Shown: piece by piece, positions 4,990 through 5,764 of the stretch
Position numbering within the stretch: the first letter of the stretch is position 1
How the letters are laid out: each line of letters begins with the position of its first letter
NCBI GenBank assembly: GCA_938018005.1
Contig: CALIJG010000023.1
Coordinates: 1 to 5,764 of the forward strand
Length of the DNA stretch: 5,764 bases
Source: an uncultured Candidatus Saccharibacteria bacterium
GTDB lineage: Bacteria; Patescibacteriota; Saccharimonadia; Saccharimonadales; Saccharimonadaceae
Reading direction: 5' to 3'
Made by a program: the position numbers and the translations under genes
The notes under the pieces: model-generated
Told to the model about the DNA's origin: nothing
The model's input: the letters and a program-made list of their open reading frames with translations, nothing else
Databases searched by the model: none

Positions 4990-5021
4990 GACGCAGTTAA
5001 CTCTAGACAGCTTACTGCGTC
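4990..5021 (-). terminator. Stem-loop covering the end of the ABC exporter gene, possible part of a terminator
   Basis: GACGCAGT (4990-4997) and ACTGCGTC (5014-5021) form a perfect 8-bp stem with a 16-nt loop, and the stem includes the stop codon of the ABC gene. No T run follows directly on either strand; the nearest on the minus strand is about 23 bases downstream after a small palindrome. It may protect the mRNA 3' end rather than terminate by itself. Confidence 0.35.
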
Positions 5022-5764
5022 GGTTTATCGACGTCTTCTGCAAACTGACTCTGGTACAATTCCGCATAAAAGCCATTCTGAGCAAGTAGCTCGTCATGCG
5101 TACCCTGCTCAATAACATTACCGTCCTTCATCACAAGAATGAGATCGGCGTCACGAATCGTGCTCAGGCGATGGGCAATAACAAAGCTTGTCTTGTGCTG
5201 CATTAGCCTGTCCATCGCCTGCTGGATCAGCACCTCAGTGCGGGTATCGACCGAGCTGGTCGCTTCGTCTAAGATAAGCATCGGTGTCTTGGCAAGCATA
5301 GCGCGGGCAATTGTCAGCAGCTGCTTCTCCCCTTGCGAGATATTAGTCGCCGCTTCGTCGAGCACCATGTCGTAGCCACCCGGCAGCGACCGGACAAAAT
5401 GGTCAACATGCGCATCACGCGCCACCGCCAACAGCTCAGCTTCGCTCGCCTCAGGGTTACCATAGCGCAGATTGTCGCGGATCGTCCCATGGAAAAGCCA
5501 CGTATCTTGCAGCACCATGCCAAAGAGCTGCCGAACACTGCTACGCGTCATCTGGGCAATATCCACCCCATCGATCAGGATCTGGCCACTATCAATATCA
5601 TAAAATCGCATTAACAGATTAACCAGCGTTGTCTTACCTGCGCCCGTTGGCCCAACAATCGCCACCCGCTGGCCAGGGCGAATATGAGCTGAGAGATGCT
5701 TAATAACCGGCGTCTTTGTGTCGTAGCCAAAGACAACATCGCGAAACTCCACTTCGCCGCGCAC
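5012..5764 (-). CDS. ABC exporter, C-terminal ATP-binding domain (gene runs off the right edge)
   Basis: The 250 visible residues form a complete nucleotide-binding domain of the ABCB/MsbA-like export type. Counting from the window edge, it shows Walker A GPTGAGKTT (38-46), Q-loop VLQDTWLF (Gln86), signature NISQGEKQ (141-148), Walker B LILDEATS with Asp166 and catalytic Glu167, D-loop SSVD (170-173) and the switch His198 in IAHRLST. The signature is SQGEK rather than LSGGQ, as is common in heterodimeric exporters and glucan-exporter-like proteins. Catalytic residues are intact, so this half should hydrolyse ATP. The membrane domain lies outside the window, so the visible first codon is not a real start. 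The substrate is unknown (drug, lipid or peptide); a partner half-transporter may lie upstream. It ends with TAA inside an 8-bp stem-loop. Confidence 0.93.
   Translation of the reverse strand: MRGEVEFRDVVFGYDTKTPVIKHLSAHIRPGQRVAIVGPTGAGKTTLVNLLMRFYDIDSGQILIDGVDIAQMTRSSVRQLFGMVLQDTWLFHGTIRDNLRYGNPEASEAELLAVARDAHVDHFVRSLPGGYDMVLDEAATNISQGEKQLLTIARAMLAKTPMLILDEATSSVDTRTEVLIQQAMDRLMQHKTSFVIAHRLSTIRDADLILVMKDGNVIEQGTHDELLAQNGFYAELYQSQFAEDVDKPTQ

Noticed and set aside
4988..5089. A plus-strand frame starting at an ATG after TATACC and overlapping the end of the ABC gene
   Set aside because: Most of it is antisense to the conserved ABC C-terminus, and the -10 resemblance comes from a palindrome more simply explained as a hairpin.
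1..5764. Recoded UGA (as in Absconditabacteria or Gracilibacteria)
   Set aside because: All recognised genes are complete without reading through any UGA, and the base composition is not A/T-rich enough for those groups.
1..5764. CRISPR array, insertion sequence ends, tRNA or rRNA
   Set aside because: I saw no spaced direct repeats, transposase frame, paired terminal repeats or RNA-gene sequence.

Overview
The window reads as bacterial chromosomal sequence of medium GC, with short intergenic gaps and ordinary TAA/TAG stops. It carries six protein genes plus one apparently frameshifted small gene. The best lineage guess is a Patescibacteria/CPR bacterium, most likely Candidatus Saccharibacteria (TM7). 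This rests on an arginine deiminase (ADI) operon, a type known from Saccharibacteria, next to a LabA-like NYN gene, a PEBP gene and a heterodimer-type ABC exporter. Several neighbouring genes also appear leaderless. The lineage is inference; no rRNA or marker gene is present.

Left part (1-2660, all minus strand): the operon arcA - argF/arcB - arcD. Arginine deiminase makes citrulline and ammonia, ornithine carbamoyltransferase makes ornithine and carbamoyl phosphate, and the ArcD-type antiporter (cut by the left edge) exchanges arginine for ornithine. The carbamate kinase needed to make ATP (arcC) is not in the window. ArcA and argF abut exactly, argF and arcD are about 30 bp apart, and each gene has a clear Shine-Dalgarno sequence. 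An extended -10 promoter with inverted repeats precedes arcA.

Middle part (2661-4182): the arcA upstream region also holds a consensus-like promoter on the plus strand (TTGACA-N18-TATAAT), a 12-bp palindrome at its predicted start point, and an intrinsic terminator about 55 nt later. Together these look like a short untranslated RNA gene whose 3' half is antisense to the end of the next gene. Then come two minus-strand genes, a NYN/LabA-like putative nuclease and a TylF-family O-methyltransferase. Each has its own extended -10 box placed so that transcription should begin at or within a few bases of the ATG.

Right part (4183-5764): a plus-strand PEBP (YbhB/YbcL) gene, divergent from the methyltransferase, has a 15-bp palindrome built into its -10 box. 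Next is a region with a small membrane-anchored protein broken by a one-base frame change in an A run. Last is the C-terminal ATP-binding domain of an ABC exporter on the minus strand, cut by the right edge.

The arc genes form one metabolic unit. The remaining genes show no obvious shared pathway and look like individually transcribed units. The most noteworthy signals are the short-RNA locus, the repeated leaderless promoter layout, the PEBP operator-like palindrome and the frameshifted small gene.
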